NCBI GenBank assembly: GCA_964592375.1
Contig: CAZQDP010000081.1
Location: 1 to 9,396, forward strand
From: CAZQDP01 sp964592375
GTDB lineage: Bacteria > Bacillota > Clostridia > RUG12999
Length of the DNA stretch: 9,396 nt
Reading direction: 5' to 3'
Part shown: positions 7,575 to 9,396 of the stretch, one piece after another
How the letters are laid out: every line of letters starts with the position of its first letter
Position numbering within the stretch: the stretch's first letter is position 1
Notes under the pieces: model-generated
Database searches by the model: none
The model's input: the letters and a program-made list of their open reading frames with translations, nothing else
Told to the model about the DNA's origin: nothing
Position numbers and translations under genes: made by a program

Positions 7575-7582
7575 TCACCTTT
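7575..7582 (-). promoter_or_regulatory. Ribosome binding site deciding the start of the large secreted protein
   Basis: Read on the - strand this is AAAGGTGA, ending 10 nt before the ATG at 7564. It lies downstream of the alternative GTG at 7585 and so cannot serve it. The ATG start also gives a more compact signal peptide. The spacing is slightly long. Confidence 0.6.
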
Positions 7583-7587
7583 CACAT

Positions 7588-9231
7588 CTACTTGAGCTTA
7601 GCATTATATAATTCTTCCATTTTCTTATACCCTAATTGATCGAGCTGAGCCAAATAACTATCCCATTCACTCATCGGTTTATCTCCCGTGATGAACTTCA
7701 TTGAAGCCTCACTCATATATGTATCCAGTGTTGTTTGCATGGAGGACAGCTCATCCTTTTCCTCTTTCGAGAAATCAATAACAGGATCCTGAGTCCCCGT
7801 AGTATATCCGTTTTTAATGCCATAATCAATGTCCCTCATAATAGCAGTGGTATGGGGCTTAGTATCACCAACATTGAGTGGCATATCCATCAAATTAAAT
7901 CGGTAAAATGAAGGGATAACACCCATAATCGAATAATTCCCAAGAGAACCAAGCGCGGTGGCATCGGGCAGCTTTTCATAATCCTCTTTTGACATCTTAC
8001 CTTCTTTAACAAGCAAATTCGTGGAATAGCCCTTTCGACCAGTAATACGCGCCCCGCCAAAATATGTATCATCCTTTACCCAATGTGTTCCCTCTTCGCC
8101 AAACAGCGTAGTATATACACCTTCATCCGTATATAGCCAATCCATTGCTCTCATGCAAGCATCAATATTCTTGGCACTTTTGCTGATGGTTACAGGCCAT
8201 TTAAAAACAATATTATGATGGTAGAACATAGGCTGTTTTGCAATGACGCCATCAATTTCGACCGGGAAAATAACTTTTTCTTCTCTGTCCGGATACTTAT
8301 CAGGATTGCTGCCGCCAAGCTGATAACCCATGGTTGCCTGTTCCATACAAATCAGGAATTTGCCGTCAGCATAACCTGCAAAGAGCTCCTGCTGCTGCAT
8401 GGTGGCAAAACTGGGGTGCAGTATTTCATTTTTGTACATCCAATTTAGAAACTCAATAAACTTCTTATACTGCGGATATGCAGGTGCATATACAAATTGA
8501 TTTGTGCCTCCCGGCAATCTGTTGTCATACATCATCGTGATAGAAGTTCCGAAAAATTTAGCAGGCATCCCAACCGCAAAGTTCCATCCCAAACGATTAG
8601 AAGCAATGTATTTCTGCCCACTTACCTGCTTGAGAATTAACATCGCTTTTTTTAGATCATCCAGCGTCTTAATCTGATCCACGTCCATGCCGCCCTTTTT
8701 CAGAATATCGTTCCTCATGGTCCATGCGACATCGAAACCGTCTACATCATATACAAGTGGAAATCCATATAATTTTTTATCCAGCGGATGATCCATAGCC
8801 GTTTTAATCTCCGGATATTTTTTCAGCCATTTAGATAGACCGGGTAATTTCCCTTTACTTAAATAGTCATCCAATGGCACAAAAAATTGCGAGCCATACT
8901 GTTTATAAAAGGTCGTGTTGGCATCCTGATAATAGTTAATCATGTCCGGCAATTGACCAGATGCAAATAATGCTGCGATCTTTACGCTAAAAGAGTCACG
9001 AGGAGGGCTGTTTAGTTCAATGTTCACATTTGCTTTTTCTCCCCATTTTTTTATGATCCATGAATCGCTTGAAAACGTATAGCCTGGATCAGATGGCAGT
9101 AAATACGTCAGTGTTGGCTTCTCCGCCTTATTCCCACCCCCTGCATTGTTACCACAGGATACAAGTGCAAGCAACATGGTGGCCGTTAGAATACATGTAA
9201 TGACTTTTAATATTTTCCCTCTTTTGGGCAT
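7588..9231 (-). CDS. ABC transporter solute-binding lipoprotein, LplA-like (family 1)
   Basis: A 547-residue extracellular lipoprotein that captures a sugar or oligosaccharide for an ABC importer. The N-terminus is a classic lipoprotein signal: basic MPKRGKILK, a hydrophobic stretch, then a LVSC lipobox with the lipidated Cys at residue 26, followed by a Gly/Asn-rich tether. The mature part has the family 1 solute-binding pattern: TLTYLLPSDPGY, ALFASGQLPDMINYY, FVPLDDYL, KKLYGFPLVYD, WTMRNDILKKGGMD, TLDDLKKAM, and the C-terminal WLYTDEG and FGEEGTHWV blocks characteristic of the long LplA-type proteins common in Paenibacillus and clostridia. Its size fits that group. An AGGAGG site 7 nt before the ATG at 9231 fixes the start; an upstream ATG at 9258, directly abutting the previous stop, would add nine residues but has no site. 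The gene is followed 23 nt later by the large secreted protein. The permease genes that such proteins need are not in the window. The ligand cannot be read from the sequence. Confidence 0.93.
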   Translation of the reverse strand: MPKRGKILKVITCILTATMLLALVSCGNNAGGGNKAEKPTLTYLLPSDPGYTFSSDSWIIKKWGEKANVNIELNSPPRDSFSVKIAALFASGQLPDMINYYQDANTTFYKQYGSQFFVPLDDYLSKGKLPGLSKWLKKYPEIKTAMDHPLDKKLYGFPLVYDVDGFDVAWTMRNDILKKGGMDVDQIKTLDDLKKAMLILKQVSGQKYIASNRLGWNFAVGMPAKFFGTSITMMYDNRLPGGTNQFVYAPAYPQYKKFIEFLNWMYKNEILHPSFATMQQQELFAGYADGKFLICMEQATMGYQLGGSNPDKYPDREEKVIFPVEIDGVIAKQPMFYHHNIVFKWPVTISKSAKNIDACMRAMDWLYTDEGVYTTLFGEEGTHWVKDDTYFGGARITGRKGYSTNLLVKEGKMSKEDYEKLPDATALGSLGNYSIMGVIPSFYRFNLMDMPLNVGDTKPHTTAIMRDIDYGIKNGYTTGTQDPVIDFSKEEKDELSSMQTTLDTYMSEASMKFITGDKPMSEWDSYLAQLDQLGYKKMEELYNAKLK

Positions 9232-9238
9232 TTTATTG

Positions 9239-9244
9239 CCTCCT
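9239..9244 (-). promoter_or_regulatory. Strong ribosome binding site of the solute-binding protein gene
   Basis: On the - strand it reads AGGAGG within AAAGGAGGC, 7 nt before the ATG at 9231. It rules in favour of that start over the ATG at 9258. Confidence 0.85.
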
Positions 9245-9258
9245 TTCATATTTCCCAT

Positions 9259-9396
9259 TCATTTTGCGTTTCCTTTATCTCGCATAAACCCCAACAAAAA
9301 TTGCGCTTCGGCATCGATTGCTTTATCCGATGTGATTTCAATCAAATTGCGCCAGACTTTGATATCTCTGCCCACCTCGCCACCCATGACCAAAAA
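9259..9396 (-). CDS. C-terminal end of an unrecognised gene (partial)
   Basis: The - strand frame is open from the right edge to a TGA at 9261-9259, giving 45 residues: FLVMGGEVGRDIKVW, then RNLIEITSDKAIDAEAQ and FLLGFMRDKGNAK. The composition is protein-like (charged, amphipathic, helical), and the frame ends 27 nt before the start of the solute-binding gene, so it is most likely the end of the preceding gene in the same operon. It does not resemble the usual C-terminus of an LplB/YtcP-type permease. An internal ATG at 9387 could start a 43-residue peptide, but no ribosome binding site precedes it within the window. Function is not recognised. Confidence 0.6.
   Translation of the reverse strand, partial: FLVMGGEVGRDIKVWRNLIEITSDKAIDAEAQFLLGFMRDKGNAK

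Overview
The window looks like a chromosomal segment of a low-to-medium GC Gram-positive bacterium, most likely an anaerobic clostridial or Paenibacillus-like polysaccharide degrader. The evidence is an LplA-type sugar-binding lipoprotein, a very large secreted multi-domain carbohydrate-active protein with a copper-amine-oxidase-N-type domain, strong AGGAGG-type ribosome binding sites and Firmicutes-style codon usage. No phage, transposon, CRISPR or RNA gene was seen.

Layout. On the + strand, the left edge holds one gene for a multi-pass membrane diguanylate cyclase (GGDEF). Its true start may lie outside the window. It ends in a hairpin followed by a T-run that looks like an intrinsic terminator. 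The rest is on the - strand and reads right to left: the C-terminal end of an unrecognised gene (cut by the window edge), a solute-binding lipoprotein of an ABC importer, a 1685-residue secreted modular protein, and a uroporphyrinogen-decarboxylase-like (URO-D superfamily) protein. Spacing is 27 and 23 nt for the first two junctions. The last junction is a 147-nt gap holding a perfect 34-bp palindrome and a second hairpin. The GGDEF gene and the - strand cluster are convergent.

How it may work together (inference). The secreted protein would bind and possibly cleave a polysaccharide outside the cell, the lipoprotein would capture the released oligosaccharide for an ABC permease encoded elsewhere, and the URO-D-like protein may handle a downstream metabolic or methyl-transfer step. 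The most interesting object is the large protein. Its centre resembles a three-domain GH42-type beta-galactosidase, including a CxCxxC zinc-type motif, but the usual Asn-Glu acid/base motif is replaced by Asp-Asp. It is surrounded by duplicated LamG-like modules, an Ig-like module and further beta-sandwich modules, so it may be an uncharacterised glycoside hydrolase family or a binding-only derivative. No clearly novel multi-gene system can be claimed from this sequence alone.
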